Source: Phycisphaerae bacterium (lineage in GTDB: Bacteria; Planctomycetota; Phycisphaerae; Sedimentisphaerales; Anaerohalosphaeraceae). Taken from it: 17,449 bases of DNA. The stretch lies in contig JAIPFN010000112.1 in NCBI GenBank assembly GCA_021736615.1, forward strand, positions 1-17,449, given 5' to 3'. Below are positions 6,949 through 15,536 of the stretch, piece after piece. The position numbers and the translations under genes were made by a program. The notes under the pieces are model-generated. The model had not been told where the DNA came from, did not search any database, and saw only the letters and a program-made list of their open reading frames with translations. How positions within the stretch are numbered: the stretch's first letter is position 1; each line of letters opens with the position of its first letter.

Positions 6949-9900
6949 TCACTCCCTGGTACCTAATATACCAAATGGTTTGCTGAAAACAGGCAGTAAC
7001 GTCGTTTCGATTTCCGGCTTTTTGAAAGTCCCGTCGACTTTAACTTGCGCGACTGCAACTCCCAGGCCCCGTGCAGCAGTTTCAAGGAACGATACTTTGG
7101 TTTTGGATGGTTTTCCGGAAGCATTGAACTTCATCGCAATCGCTCCATCCGAAATACCGATCGAACCGGTTCCTACCATCCGCATTGATTTTCCGGAAAT
7201 CTGAACCTTATCCAAAAACAGAGTATTCTTTTGCAGGTAAGATTCGGCTGTTATATCGCTGAAAATATAGTCAGTCGGCTTGTTCAGTTGCGAAGCCGTA
7301 ATTATCTTACCAAGCAGTGTCCGCTCAGCGAATTTCATCCCTGATATTTCCATATTCAGCCTGCCGATCCTGGATTTCTCGTTTCCGAATATCCCCATAA
7401 CCCCGAGATACCCGGTAACTGTTCCTTTGGTGTAATCGTCTTTTCCATCGCTATTGGTTTCGGGAGTGACCAGATCATGAAGATCGACCTCCGAGAAAAT
7501 CGTCTCGACAGAGTAGTTCATCTTTTTGTCTTTAGTGCGTTTCAGCGTAAAACTTCCAAGCACATTTCCCCCGTAACATTTAGCTGTGTACTCACGGCAC
7601 AAAAAAGAATCGCTTTGGCGATCATAATTAATCCCCCCGTGAATATTTTCTATCGACCTGCCTTTGACCTCAACTTTTCTGGCATAGTATTCGCCGCTGC
7701 CGCCGAGCAGCCCTTCGCCTATTTTATAAGCACCCATCGATTCAAGGGTCCCGTTTATCTCTCCGAGTATGCCGTTGTTTTCAAAGTTGAATTTTCTCAG
7801 CGTAAGTTTGCTGCTGAAATCGACAACCTCATTATTCTCGCCGCCGTATTGATAAGTCATCTTGTCAATAAAAAGGTCAAACCTGCCCGTAGGAGTAATA
7901 CGTTTGTCAAGAAGCTTCGTGTACCCGGCAAGCACGTTTTTCAGTTTGTCGTCAAAATCAATATTCTCCGCCGACAGCGAAAGTTCGCACTTGTTAACTT
8001 TGTAATTTGCCAGAGATATCGTACCGTCAACCGCAATAGTTTTTTTGTATTCTTCATCGTCCGTCGCAGAAACCGGGCTAATCGACTTCATGTTCTCAAG
8101 CAATATCTTATCCTTCTCGACGGTCACTTTTCCCGTAATATTTTCTATCGGGTAAGGAAACTTAGTGTAATTGACACTGCCGCCAAGACTTTCAACTACA
8201 ATCTTAAACTCCGGACAATCCGTAAGCGGATCGGAGCTAATATTAGCGTCCATATTGATTGCGCCCTTCAGACGAAGCTTCGATAGAATATCGTACGAAT
8301 CCGGCGGCAGTGATTTTAACCACTCGTCCTGAACCTGAATATTGCTCGCCTTCAATTCGAGACAGTATTTCGGTTTCGTATCCGTCTTTTCAGCCGGCCA
8401 TATCTCGCCGCTGATCTCAACAGTACCGTCGCCATTTCTGCCCGTCATCTTTTTAAGAAACGTACCCGAAGGGGTCATAACCGCATCGACATCAACATGA
8501 CTCAATGCAAGAGGAAAATTCTCATATTTCATTTGAGCGTCTTTAATTTTCACTTTGGCGATATACTCAACTGGACGCTCACCGACCTCGTTCGGGAAAA
8601 TATCGATCACCGCGTCCGTCCGGGCCTTCATTTCAAAACTGTCGTAAAAACTGCGTTGGCTGTACGGAAGAGCCGCCTTCAGACGCGAGTCCAACGGAAT
8701 ATTATCCGCATTAATCCGAACATTATACCGCGGTTTGCTGCTGCGAATATCCGTAACCTTACCGTTAAGAGTTATCGAACTGTCCGACGATCCGGACTTC
8801 ATGTTGATGATTTCTACAACTTCAGGACTTATCGTAAACCGCCCGGTAATATTCTGCAGGTGATACGGAAAATGCAGGTAGTCCGCCTCGCCATCGAGTA
8901 TATCGACCTCAAGAGTTCCGCGGCCTTTTGGTTGATCAGGTCTGCGTATATACTCGTACTTGATCTGCGCCCGCCCCTTAGGCGTAAACGTGTACCAGAT
9001 ACTTTGCTGTTTTTTATTAAGTGCCCTGTACACATCCCTGTCCAGCGGCATGTTCTCGCTGGAGACGATTATGTCTGTAAACCTAAGCCCCTCGACGAGC
9101 TTTGTCCCGCCGCGTACCTCAAATACGGCATCGCCGTGCCTGCATGTAAGATTCGAAAATTCGATGCTCTCATTGGAAAGATTGATCTCCCCGGCAATCT
9201 CGCCAAGCCGGTACGGAAACTTCTTATGCTCTATCGAAATATCTTTGCAGGTAGCCGTCCCCGACCACTTGCTTTTGCGAAGTTCTTTCAATTTCCCGGA
9301 AGCCCTGAATTTTAAATCACAAATCCCCTTCGGTTCATAAAGCTCCAGAAAATTACGAAGGTGAGTCCCGATATTTTCCAGAACCCCCTCGTCATAAACC
9401 AGCGCGTTTACCATCGCCTTATCGCTAACCTGAATATTCTCGGCAAAAACCTGCCCGCTGTAAGTAACATCGCCGCTGTAATCCATGGCCTTACCCGAAA
9501 GCGAAAGTTTGCAATTATCCCCCATCTCCCATTCGAGCTTATTGACCGTTATATCATCGGCATCGTAATCCATATCAAGCCGAAGGTTTCGAACGTTCCA
9601 ATCATTTCCGAATATCGGCTCGGACCCAGTCGAAAAATTTCGGCTCGTGATTATCAGGTTTCCTGTATTGCCCGACTCATCCGTCTCCAGTTTGCCCCCA
9701 ATTGACCCCGAAAGACCGGTAGAAGACGGGTTAATGTCGAAACTAAAACCAAACACGTTTTTATTTTCGATCTTCGCGACCACACCTTTTGTAACGCCCA
9801 CAGAAATTATCTTTTCTGCAACACCACCCAAAACCCGGCTGAAACGAACCGATCCGTTTTTCAGAACTAATGCCGGTATCGACTTGTTTTTCTTCCCCTC

Positions 9901-10311
9901 ATCGTCGGAGTCAATTAGCGACAGGTTCCATGAAGAAAGATCCAGGTCGTACCGGAAATCCATATCAAAATCTTCGACTGTCAAACTTTTAAGACGTGGA
10001 CTAAAACATAGCAAACTGGAAATCGGAAACTCCGTAGTAATCGTCTCCGCCGTCAACACCGGTGATTCTCCACTATCGTCCAGACACGAAGACACAACAA
10101 CGCCATGCATCCTTGCAAGCCCGTTAAGCTGAAAATCGACCGATTCGATCTCAACTTCAGAGCCGGTATGTTTCTCGATCTGATTTACAGCTATCGGAAG
10201 TATCAGCTTAGCCGCAACGTTCTTACAAACAGACCAAAACAACCATAATGCTGCAAGAACGATCAAAAATTTAAGCAAGAACTTCTTTTGAATTCGCCTG
10301 AATATCTTCAA
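6949..10311 (-). CDS. AsmA/YhdP-like envelope protein with four ~117-residue repeats
   Basis: This 1120-residue protein has a basic N-terminus and one membrane anchor (about 12-30); the rest is beta-rich and likely periplasmic. Four repeats are marked by an FPY or FPL motif at F365, F481, F599 and F718, spaced 116, 118 and 119 residues. Each is followed by a pattern close to IxGxhxhxxxxIxhxN and a strand ending in G. The C-terminus (about 970-1110) resembles AsmA-family ends. AsmA/YhdP/TamB proteins form long grooves that move phospholipid between membranes; that role is inferred. The start codon is TTG, with GGGAA 5 nt upstream; no ATG lies between it and residue 69, and later starts would remove the anchor. 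The gene lies downstream of purD on the same strand. Confidence 0.8.
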   Translation of the reverse strand: MKIFRRIQKKFLLKFLIVLAALWLFWSVCKNVAAKLILPIAVNQIEKHTGSEVEIESVDFQLNGLARMHGVVVSSCLDDSGESPVLTAETITTEFPISSLLCFSPRLKSLTVEDFDMDFRYDLDLSSWNLSLIDSDDEGKKNKSIPALVLKNGSVRFSRVLGGVAEKIISVGVTKGVVAKIENKNVFGFSFDINPSSTGLSGSIGGKLETDESGNTGNLIITSRNFSTGSEPIFGNDWNVRNLRLDMDYDADDITVNKLEWEMGDNCKLSLSGKAMDYSGDVTYSGQVFAENIQVSDKAMVNALVYDEGVLENIGTHLRNFLELYEPKGICDLKFRASGKLKELRKSKWSGTATCKDISIEHKKFPYRLGEIAGEINLSNESIEFSNLTCRHGDAVFEVRGGTKLVEGLRFTDIIVSSENMPLDRDVYRALNKKQQSIWYTFTPKGRAQIKYEYIRRPDQPKGRGTLEVDILDGEADYLHFPYHLQNITGRFTISPEVVEIINMKSGSSDSSITLNGKVTDIRSSKPRYNVRINADNIPLDSRLKAALPYSQRSFYDSFEMKARTDAVIDIFPNEVGERPVEYIAKVKIKDAQMKYENFPLALSHVDVDAVMTPSGTFLKKMTGRNGDGTVEISGEIWPAEKTDTKPKYCLELKASNIQVQDEWLKSLPPDSYDILSKLRLKGAINMDANISSDPLTDCPEFKIVVESLGGSVNYTKFPYPIENITGKVTVEKDKILLENMKSISPVSATDDEEYKKTIAVDGTISLANYKVNKCELSLSAENIDFDDKLKNVLAGYTKLLDKRITPTGRFDLFIDKMTYQYGGENNEVVDFSSKLTLRKFNFENNGILGEINGTLESMGAYKIGEGLLGGSGEYYARKVEVKGRSIENIHGGINYDRQSDSFLCREYTAKCYGGNVLGSFTLKRTKDKKMNYSVETIFSEVDLHDLVTPETNSDGKDDYTKGTVTGYLGVMGIFGNEKSRIGRLNMEISGMKFAERTLLGKIITASQLNKPTDYIFSDITAESYLQKNTLFLDKVQISGKSMRMVGTGSIGISDGAIAMKFNASGKPSKTKVSFLETAARGLGVAVAQVKVDGTFKKPEIETTLLPVFSKPFGILGTRE

Positions 10312-10346
10312 TTAAATTCCCAAATAAACAGCAAGGCCGTTTCCTT

Positions 10347-10381
10347 CATTATACATTATACAATTGTCATTATTCATTTCA
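10347..10381. repeat. Heptamer array 3 (five 7-bp units, last degenerate)
   Basis: CATTATA twice, then CAATTGT, CATTATT and a degenerate CATTTCA. It fills much of the 85-nt gap between purD and the AsmA-like gene. Confidence 0.65.
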
Positions 10382-10403
10382 AACTGACCGATTAGGTCAG
10401 TTT
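10381..10403 (-). terminator. Perfect hairpin overlapping the purD stop codon
   Basis: The 9-bp arms AAACTGACC and GGTCAGTTT enclose a 5-nt loop. The purD TGA (10397-10399) lies inside one arm. The A and T ends of the stem could act as a weak bidirectional terminator, but no longer T-run follows on the minus strand, so it may only attenuate or stabilise the 3' end. Confidence 0.4.
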
Positions 10404-11671
10404 GATTTTATCGCTTTATCAGCAATATCTCTCCGGCAGTATGCCCCGTCAAAAGAGATCATATCGACCGCTTTGTAAGCAAGCTCTTTCGCTTCTGCGA
10501 CAGTATCACCCAGCGCCGTCACACCCAGCACTCGCCCGCCTGCCGTAACAATATCATCGCCGTCCTTCGCCGTCCCCGCATGGAATACCATAACTCCGTC
10601 AAGTTTGCCCGCCTCTTCGAGTCCGCTTATCTTTTTGCCGCTCTCGTAGTCGCCCGGATACCCGCCCGAAGACATCACCACACAAACCGCAACCCGCTCG
10701 TCCCATTCCAGCACGACCTCATCCAGGTTGCCGCTGCACGTCGACAGCATCACTTCAATCAGATCGCTTTTCAGCCGCATAAGTATCGGCTGCGTCTCCG
10801 GATCGCCGAACCTGACGTTATATTCCAGAACCCGCGGCCCGCCTTTCGTAAGCATAATCCCCGCGTAGAGGATCCCCCTGAATGTTGCCCCTTGACGGTT
10901 CATACCGTCGATAGTCGGCACAAGCACTTCCGCCGAAATCTGGTCCATCAGCTTGTCGGTCACGACAGATGCCGGGCTATACGCCCCCATCCCGCCGGTA
11001 TTGGGTCCCGTGTCGCCTTCGCCGATAGGCTTATGGTCCTGTGAAGTTTCCATCACGTAAATATTTTTGCCGTCGACAAAAGCCAGTATCGACGCTTCTT
11101 CGCCCAGCAGTTTTTCCTCGACGATCAGTTTCGCTCCGGCCTCGCCGAACATATTATCGCACATGATCTTTTCCGCCACCAGTATCCCGTCAGCCGGTTC
11201 ATCGCACACGAACACGCCCTTACCCTTGGCAAGCCCCGCCGCTTTGATGACTACCGCTTCGTCACGGCTGGCTATGTACGCCTTGGCGTCCTGGAAATTA
11301 TCGAATGTCCGGCTTTCCGCTGTCGGTATCGAGTTGGCCCGCATGATCTCTTTGGCGAACGCCTTGTCCGCTTCAAGTTGTGCTGCCGCCCCGCTCGGAC
11401 CGAAAGCCTTGATCCCTGCCGCCTCGAAAGCGTCGACGATCCCCGCCGCAAGCGGATCTTCCGGGCCGATCACAGCAAGGCCAACATCCTTGCTCTGAGC
11501 GAATTTGATCAGACTTTCGATGTCGTTAACATCTATATCGACATTTTCCCCGTACTCAGCCGTCCCCGGGTTCCCCGGGGCCGTGTAAAGTTTATCAAGT
11601 TTAGATGATTGAGCAAGTTTCCACGCGATAGCGTGTTCACGTCCGCCGCTGCCGACAAGTAATACATTCAT
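10397..11671 (-). CDS. purD: PurD, phosphoribosylamine-glycine ligase
   Basis: This cytosolic ATP-grasp enzyme of purine synthesis joins 5-phosphoribosylamine and glycine to give GAR. At 424 residues it is full length for the family. Diagnostic segments are the N-terminal GSGGREHAI, an APGNPGT stretch, GPEDPLAAG, GPNTGGMGAYSP and the metal-site VRFGDPETQ near the C-terminal part of the ATP-grasp domain. An AAGGGA ribosome site lies 6 nt before the ATG and a strong promoter lies about 55 nt upstream. No other purine genes are in the window. Confidence 0.97.
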   Translation of the reverse strand: MNVLLVGSGGREHAIAWKLAQSSKLDKLYTAPGNPGTAEYGENVDIDVNDIESLIKFAQSKDVGLAVIGPEDPLAAGIVDAFEAAGIKAFGPSGAAAQLEADKAFAKEIMRANSIPTAESRTFDNFQDAKAYIASRDEAVVIKAAGLAKGKGVFVCDEPADGILVAEKIMCDNMFGEAGAKLIVEEKLLGEEASILAFVDGKNIYVMETSQDHKPIGEGDTGPNTGGMGAYSPASVVTDKLMDQISAEVLVPTIDGMNRQGATFRGILYAGIMLTKGGPRVLEYNVRFGDPETQPILMRLKSDLIEVMLSTCSGNLDEVVLEWDERVAVCVVMSSGGYPGDYESGKKISGLEEAGKLDGVMVFHAGTAKDGDDIVTAGGRVLGVTALGDTVAEAKELAYKAVDMISFDGAYCRRDIADKAIKSN

Positions 11672-11725
11672 GACAAATCCCTTTTAAAGACCTAATAAAA
11701 TCCATTTCATGCACCCCAAAAATAT

Positions 11726-11754
11726 ATTATACCCCAAACCCCAAAAAACGTCAA
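11726..11754 (-). promoter_or_regulatory. purD: Strong sigma-70-type promoter of purD
   Basis: On the minus strand: TTGACG (11749-11754), exactly 17 bp, then a perfect TATAAT (11726-11731). The predicted leader is about 48 nt. The spacer contains two runs of four G separated by TTT, and a third G run lies just past the -10 box. Confidence 0.8.
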
Positions 11755-11776
11755 CCATAAAAGCGCGGCAGCGACC

Positions 11777-11835
11777 CGTACCGCCGGCTTCCAGCCGGCA
11801 TAGTTTTCCGTAGTGTTGACTTCCAGCCAACATCA
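11777..11835. repeat. Tandem pair of hairpin repeats with compensatory changes
   Basis: Two 27-bp units with a 32-bp period begin with CGTA and share a central TTCCAGCC. Unit 1 has the stem GCCGGC around TTCCA (11783-11799). Unit 2 has GTTGAC and GCCAAC around TTCCA (11815-11831). Stem bases differ on both sides, but pairing is kept except for one mismatch. It looks like a dispersed REP-type hairpin element. Confidence 0.65.
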
Positions 11836-11879
11836 TTGTGCTTTACGGCTTAAAAAGGGCTTTATGATGGCATCTGTTT

Positions 11880-11921
11880 TATAATTGGTTATTGGGTATT
11901 CCGTGTTGGATATTGGATATT
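11880..11921. repeat. Heptamer array 4 (five to six 7-bp units)
   Basis: TATAATT (weak), GGTTATT, GGGTATT, CCGTGTT and GGATATT twice, contiguous. Core bounds are 11887-11921. On the reverse strand this resembles AATATCC-type arrays that I recall from intergenic DNA of several phyla. Confidence 0.7.
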
Positions 11922-11943
11922 CAAAAACTCAACAAAGCAAGTC

Positions 11944-11986
11944 ACGCTTCTCAATGGTATTTCAACTGATTTCACTTAAGAAGCGT
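11944..11986 (-). other. Inverted repeat spanning the 3' end of the decarboxylase gene
   Basis: ACGCTTCT (11944-11951) and AGAAGCGT (11979-11986) are perfect 8-bp arms 27 nt apart; one arm overlaps the last codons of the upstream gene. It could form a 3'-end stem-loop for the four-gene transcript. No T-run follows directly, so it is not called a terminator. Confidence 0.3.
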
Positions 11987-13295
11987 TGTCATTATCCAGC
12001 GTAACCACTGATGGGAGCGGCTTGATAAACTCCTGCCTGAGGCTATAAGTGTAAGCCCCCTGTGTCGGTATCATCAGAACATCGCCCGGCTGAATATCCT
12101 TCCCCCAATAAGAATAACCCCACACGTCATGCGGAGTACATAGCGATCCAAGAATATAACATTTGTGTTCAATAGCTTCAGGGCGAGACAAGTTGATTAC
12201 AGGGAAATAATCAGTCTCGAATCGCTCCCATCCAATAGCATTTGTTCCTGCGTCGGTGATTACAAGGTCATCGGCTTTTTTGTCAATAACCGTCATTAAA
12301 AGGTGCATAGCATCATTACAGAGCCATCTGCCCGGTTCGGCGCATATACGGCATGATACGTAAGGCAATAGGTAACTGCGCACTGCTTGAGCGATCTGCC
12401 CGGCAAACTCGTCGATAGTAGTTGAATGGCGTTTGTAGTGACAAATCGTCGAAGCTGAAGACAACTTATGCTCAAATGACGGTGATACCTGTGATCCGTC
12501 CGGGGCCTGCAGCCACTCTCCCTGGCCCGGCCAAAAACCCCCGCCAATGTCAATGAATTCAATCATCAAACGCTGTTCGGAATTCAGTTTGCTGAGAGTA
12601 TTTCCCAAACGGGCTATGAAGTTTACCTGATTGCATGGATCGAGGTTCCAGCTTGTGTGAAACTGAAGGCCGCTAACAGATACATGGCTGCAATGCTTAC
12701 CTGCTTCAAGAAATTTCGGCAGGTCATTCAAGGATATTCCAAACTTGCGCCATAGTCCCCTGTCGTCTGTCGTAAGCCTTACTCCCGCGCGCACAGAGAT
12801 ATTTTTTTTCGCCGCTATCCGCTGCAATTTTTCAAGTTCACCGAAACTGTCGATCAATACGGTTGCTCGGTCGCTGTTTTCTACGGCAAGAGTTAATTCC
12901 TTTTCCGTCTTGCCGGGCCCGCTGAATACAATGTCGGCTGCACCGCTATCGAGGGCGATTTGAAGTTCCAGACCGCTGGAGACATCAAGATTAAGCCCGG
13001 CATTTACCAACGTTTTGGCGATCAGAGGATGGTTATTACTCTTCATGGCATAATAAACACGTACATCCGGTAATACCTGACCGAAAGCACTTGTGAATTG
13101 CCGTGCCCGCTCGTTCAAAACACTTTCTTCCACCAGGTAAAGAGGAGAGCCGTCACTGCCGTATGCACGAAGGAACACTTCCCGCCGCTCTATAAAATGA
13201 CTGACAAAGGATCTGATCTCAGCATGATCGAATACAACAGGTTCCTGTTCGGTTGGCCCATTGCCTGCTTTTAGGACTGACTGATTGTCGTGCAT
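11976..13295 (-). CDS. Fold-III PLP-dependent decarboxylase (ornithine/DAP decarboxylase superfamily)
   Basis: This 439-residue protein has the alanine-racemase-fold decarboxylase layout. The PLP lysine is K85 in VYYAMKSNN. The Gly-rich phosphate-binding loop is GGGFWPG, EPGR is at 320-323, and the C-terminal barrel carries C386 and D390 in GSLCTPHDVWG, followed by a GAYTYSL segment. This Cys-x3-Asp pair is where the family contacts substrate across the dimer. The FHTSWNLDP stretch differs from classical DAP or ornithine decarboxylases, so substrate cannot be named. Related enzymes decarboxylate free amino acids, carboxynorspermidine, or carrier-bound glutamate (BtrK). It is the last gene of the operon. 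The ATG overlaps the ATP-grasp gene by 25 nt. Confidence 0.85.
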   Translation of the reverse strand: MHDNQSVLKAGNGPTEQEPVVFDHAEIRSFVSHFIERREVFLRAYGSDGSPLYLVEESVLNERARQFTSAFGQVLPDVRVYYAMKSNNHPLIAKTLVNAGLNLDVSSGLELQIALDSGAADIVFSGPGKTEKELTLAVENSDRATVLIDSFGELEKLQRIAAKKNISVRAGVRLTTDDRGLWRKFGISLNDLPKFLEAGKHCSHVSVSGLQFHTSWNLDPCNQVNFIARLGNTLSKLNSEQRLMIEFIDIGGGFWPGQGEWLQAPDGSQVSPSFEHKLSSASTICHYKRHSTTIDEFAGQIAQAVRSYLLPYVSCRICAEPGRWLCNDAMHLLMTVIDKKADDLVITDAGTNAIGWERFETDYFPVINLSRPEAIEHKCYILGSLCTPHDVWGYSYWGKDIQPGDVLMIPTQGAYTYSLRQEFIKPLPSVVTLDNDNAS

Positions 13296-14581
13296 AACGG
13301 TCTCATCATTTCAATATTAAGTTTAGAGGCAATTTCAATAGACTCGTTTTCGACACTCTCGCTTCCGGATGGTTCGAAGATAACGTGCCCCAGAATCCTG
13401 GAGTCGTAATCGTTAGGCGGAAGAACGACCCGGTGTCCCGGCTTTCTCTTCAGGTGACACTCAATTACTCTATGATCCTTAAGCAGACTCGATGAATCAA
13501 TTTGTTTGATTTGACCGCTATGTGTTGCGAAAAGACGGACACCGGCAAGCCGGCGCCATTGCGGGGATTTATCCGGAATGCATGGATCCCCCTCTGCAAA
13601 GTCTATCGCGATTCCAAGAATATCCTTTCCGCAACTGCTCAGGATCAATGGCGGAAGGCAATCGCCTCCCGGGCGAGGCGACAATTCAATCATAAAAGCC
13701 TGACCGTCCCGGACAACAAAATCCAGCATACAGATAGCCCGATCCAGGCCCAGAGTTACTGCAGCTCGATTTAACTGCCTGCGAAAAGCTCCGTCCTCAA
13801 GACATTTCGGAAGAGGACTTGGCAATAGATACGCAAGGGTTGTCCCGAACACCTGCATAGGATCAGGGATCTTTCGGGCAATACGGATAATTTCCACGTC
13901 ATTGCCGTCAAGTATGAAATCACAACTGTACTCATCCCCTTGAACAAACTCCTCTATGACAAAAACCTTGCGAGGATCGACCCGCTTTCCGTCACAAATG
14001 CACGATGCGTACATTCGCGAATCGCAGTGACGGGACATTTTTGATTGCATAGTATTAAATGCGGCCAAACACTCATCTTCTGTCGAACATAAGAAGATCA
14101 ATTCGCTTCCGCTGCCTGTTATAGGCTTCAGTACGACAGGAGAACCTATTCTTTGCATGAAATCTACGACATCAGAGGCTTTATGGGCAAGATCAACACC
14201 GGGGCACTGGGGGCCTGATTTTCGCCAGATCTTCTTGCACGTATATTTGCTTCTGCATGTCATTACAGCTTCAGTCGAAGGATAGTTAAGCCCGAACGAA
14301 CCGGCAATAAATGACGTCAAAAGCATTGATTCGCAGTCAAAGCAGGTGATGCCGCTTAATTTTAACCCCCATTTTTTCAAATGAACACGTAATGCGGCAA
14401 CTATCTGTTCCGGGTTATTCAGATCACACAGCAATTCATCTTTTGAACCTGGAGAAACCTCTGTAGCCCTGGCTCTTTCATTAACATCGGTAATAAAGAT
14501 AGCTCTGTCCGGAAATCGCCCGTTAATAATATCAATATAATCCGAACTGGTACCTACAACTAATACGCGTCTATTTGACAT
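13271..14581 (-). CDS. ATP-grasp ligase, probable amide-bond-forming enzyme
   Basis: About 436 residues. An N-terminal Rossmann-like part (RVLVVGTSSDYI) precedes the ATP-grasp domain. This shows an ATP-binding Lys, K152 in VVLKPITGSGSE, the E210-E211 pair in VIEEFVQGDEY, and a metal-binding E299 in MIELSPRPGGD, where the usual Asn is Ser. Such enzymes activate a carboxylate as acyl phosphate and join it to an amine, as in carnosine-type or L-amino-acid ligases. I chose the ATG at 14581 because GAGG lies 6 nt upstream and it fits the VLVVG strand; a TTG at 14593 is also possible. It overlaps the GNAT gene by 11 nt, consistent with translational coupling. Substrates are unknown. Confidence 0.8.
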   Translation of the reverse strand: MSNRRVLVVGTSSDYIDIINGRFPDRAIFITDVNERARATEVSPGSKDELLCDLNNPEQIVAALRVHLKKWGLKLSGITCFDCESMLLTSFIAGSFGLNYPSTEAVMTCRSKYTCKKIWRKSGPQCPGVDLAHKASDVVDFMQRIGSPVVLKPITGSGSELIFLCSTEDECLAAFNTMQSKMSRHCDSRMYASCICDGKRVDPRKVFVIEEFVQGDEYSCDFILDGNDVEIIRIARKIPDPMQVFGTTLAYLLPSPLPKCLEDGAFRRQLNRAAVTLGLDRAICMLDFVVRDGQAFMIELSPRPGGDCLPPLILSSCGKDILGIAIDFAEGDPCIPDKSPQWRRLAGVRLFATHSGQIKQIDSSSLLKDHRVIECHLKRKPGHRVVLPPNDYDSRILGHVIFEPSGSESVENESIEIASKLNIEMMRPLCTTISQS

Positions 14582-15533
14582 ATCCTGCCTCAATCAAACC
14601 CGATTCAGCCAAAGGGTACGTTTCAGTTGAGTAACTTGACAACAGATACAAAGGTCTCTCTGTGAGATGAAACTTTTTTTTCCAGGAAAAATCTCCGCAC
14701 AAAAAGTCAAGCTGATTCAACCGTTCCCTGCAGCCTCGCTGGATATGATGCAAATTTATCAGTTTTGCAACTCCCGGGTAATCACGATTGGTGCCCCCTC
14801 CAAGCAAAGTGTAATTGCCCCGATAAATACAACCCATGTCAACGGCAGCTACCTCACCGTTGATTATAACAGTTGTTATACGCAGCCATCCCTCTTCACT
14901 GAGATAATGCATCAGCGAACGAAAGCTTTCAAGAAAACGCCTATCGGAAAAAAAGGAACTATCCCCAAAATTGTTAATATTCAATTGCACCATGTGCTCA
15001 AAGTCGGAAATATCGTCGTAGCGATAACACGCCCTTGCCTGCAATGAAGCCACTTCACGCTTTATGTTTCTTGCCGATTTCCCCGAAAACTGCTGGAAAT
15101 AGTTGTCAATGTCATAGCTGTAATCTGACGGCCTGAACAAATAGCCAATTTCATCTACTGCAAAATTATTATAAGATGTACATTCTGTAAGCGGCAGTAA
15201 ATAGCGGAGATAGTACGGCCCCGGACAATGACTTAACATTTCCAAAAGCAATCCGCTATCGGATGGAATACGGTTTTGCTCGAGCCATGTTTTGCCCTGC
15301 CACGTCTCACCGGAAAAATAACCATAGCACTGAGATTCCTCTATCCAGCTGAGAGGCAGGATTTCGGTTGATCCGTCAGGGGTTTCGGCTGTTATAAAAC
15401 AAGCCGGTCGTCGATAGTGCTCCTGAAAACAGGCACGAAACTCCCATAGATCCCATATGGCATCCGGAGGTATTTTGCTTTTCCAGATGTCCCGGCATCG
15501 CTCCAGGTCATGTATAATACGAATATTATACAT
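14571..15533 (-). CDS. GNAT-fold transferase of the FemAB/CelD type
   Basis: About 320 residues, resembling the double-GNAT family containing CelD-like proteins and distant FemAB aminoacyl-transferases. The second half has the hallmark strands: VIINGEVAAVDMGCIY, then YTLLGGGTNRDYPG, then LDFLCGD (275-281) followed by SWKKKF, matching the family's conserved DF-x-x-G-D-x-x-(Y/W)-K ending. It probably transfers an acyl or aminoacyl group to an amine. The SpeD-like stop TAA is followed directly by GTG ATG. I use the ATG, with GAGG 9 nt upstream; the GTG would have a spacing of 6. Cys residues are frequent. The acyl donor cannot be read from sequence. Confidence 0.75.
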   Translation of the reverse strand: MYNIRIIHDLERCRDIWKSKIPPDAIWDLWEFRACFQEHYRRPACFITAETPDGSTEILPLSWIEESQCYGYFSGETWQGKTWLEQNRIPSDSGLLLEMLSHCPGPYYLRYLLPLTECTSYNNFAVDEIGYLFRPSDYSYDIDNYFQQFSGKSARNIKREVASLQARACYRYDDISDFEHMVQLNINNFGDSSFFSDRRFLESFRSLMHYLSEEGWLRITTVIINGEVAAVDMGCIYRGNYTLLGGGTNRDYPGVAKLINLHHIQRGCRERLNQLDFLCGDFSWKKKFHLTERPLYLLSSYSTETYPLAESGLIEAGYVK

Positions 15534-15536
15534 CAC

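Larger units (their letters stand above)
11672..11975. other. 304-nt gene-free interval between purD and the decarboxylase operon
   Basis: It holds the purD promoter (11726-11754), a pair of related hairpins (11777-11835), heptamer array 4 (11880-11921) and one arm of a long inverted repeat (11944-11951). No coding sequence is supported. Confidence 0.7.

Noticed and set aside
7477..9315. Long plus-strand ORFs (269 and 272 codons) opposite the AsmA-like gene
   Set aside because: They are antisense to a convincing repeat protein, show no recognisable domain or ribosome site, and have the odd residue mix of a shadow frame.
11976..13295. lysA (diaminopimelate decarboxylase)
   Set aside because: The fold and PLP residues fit the superfamily, but the FHTSWNLDP and SLCTPHD segments and the operon context do not match typical LysA.
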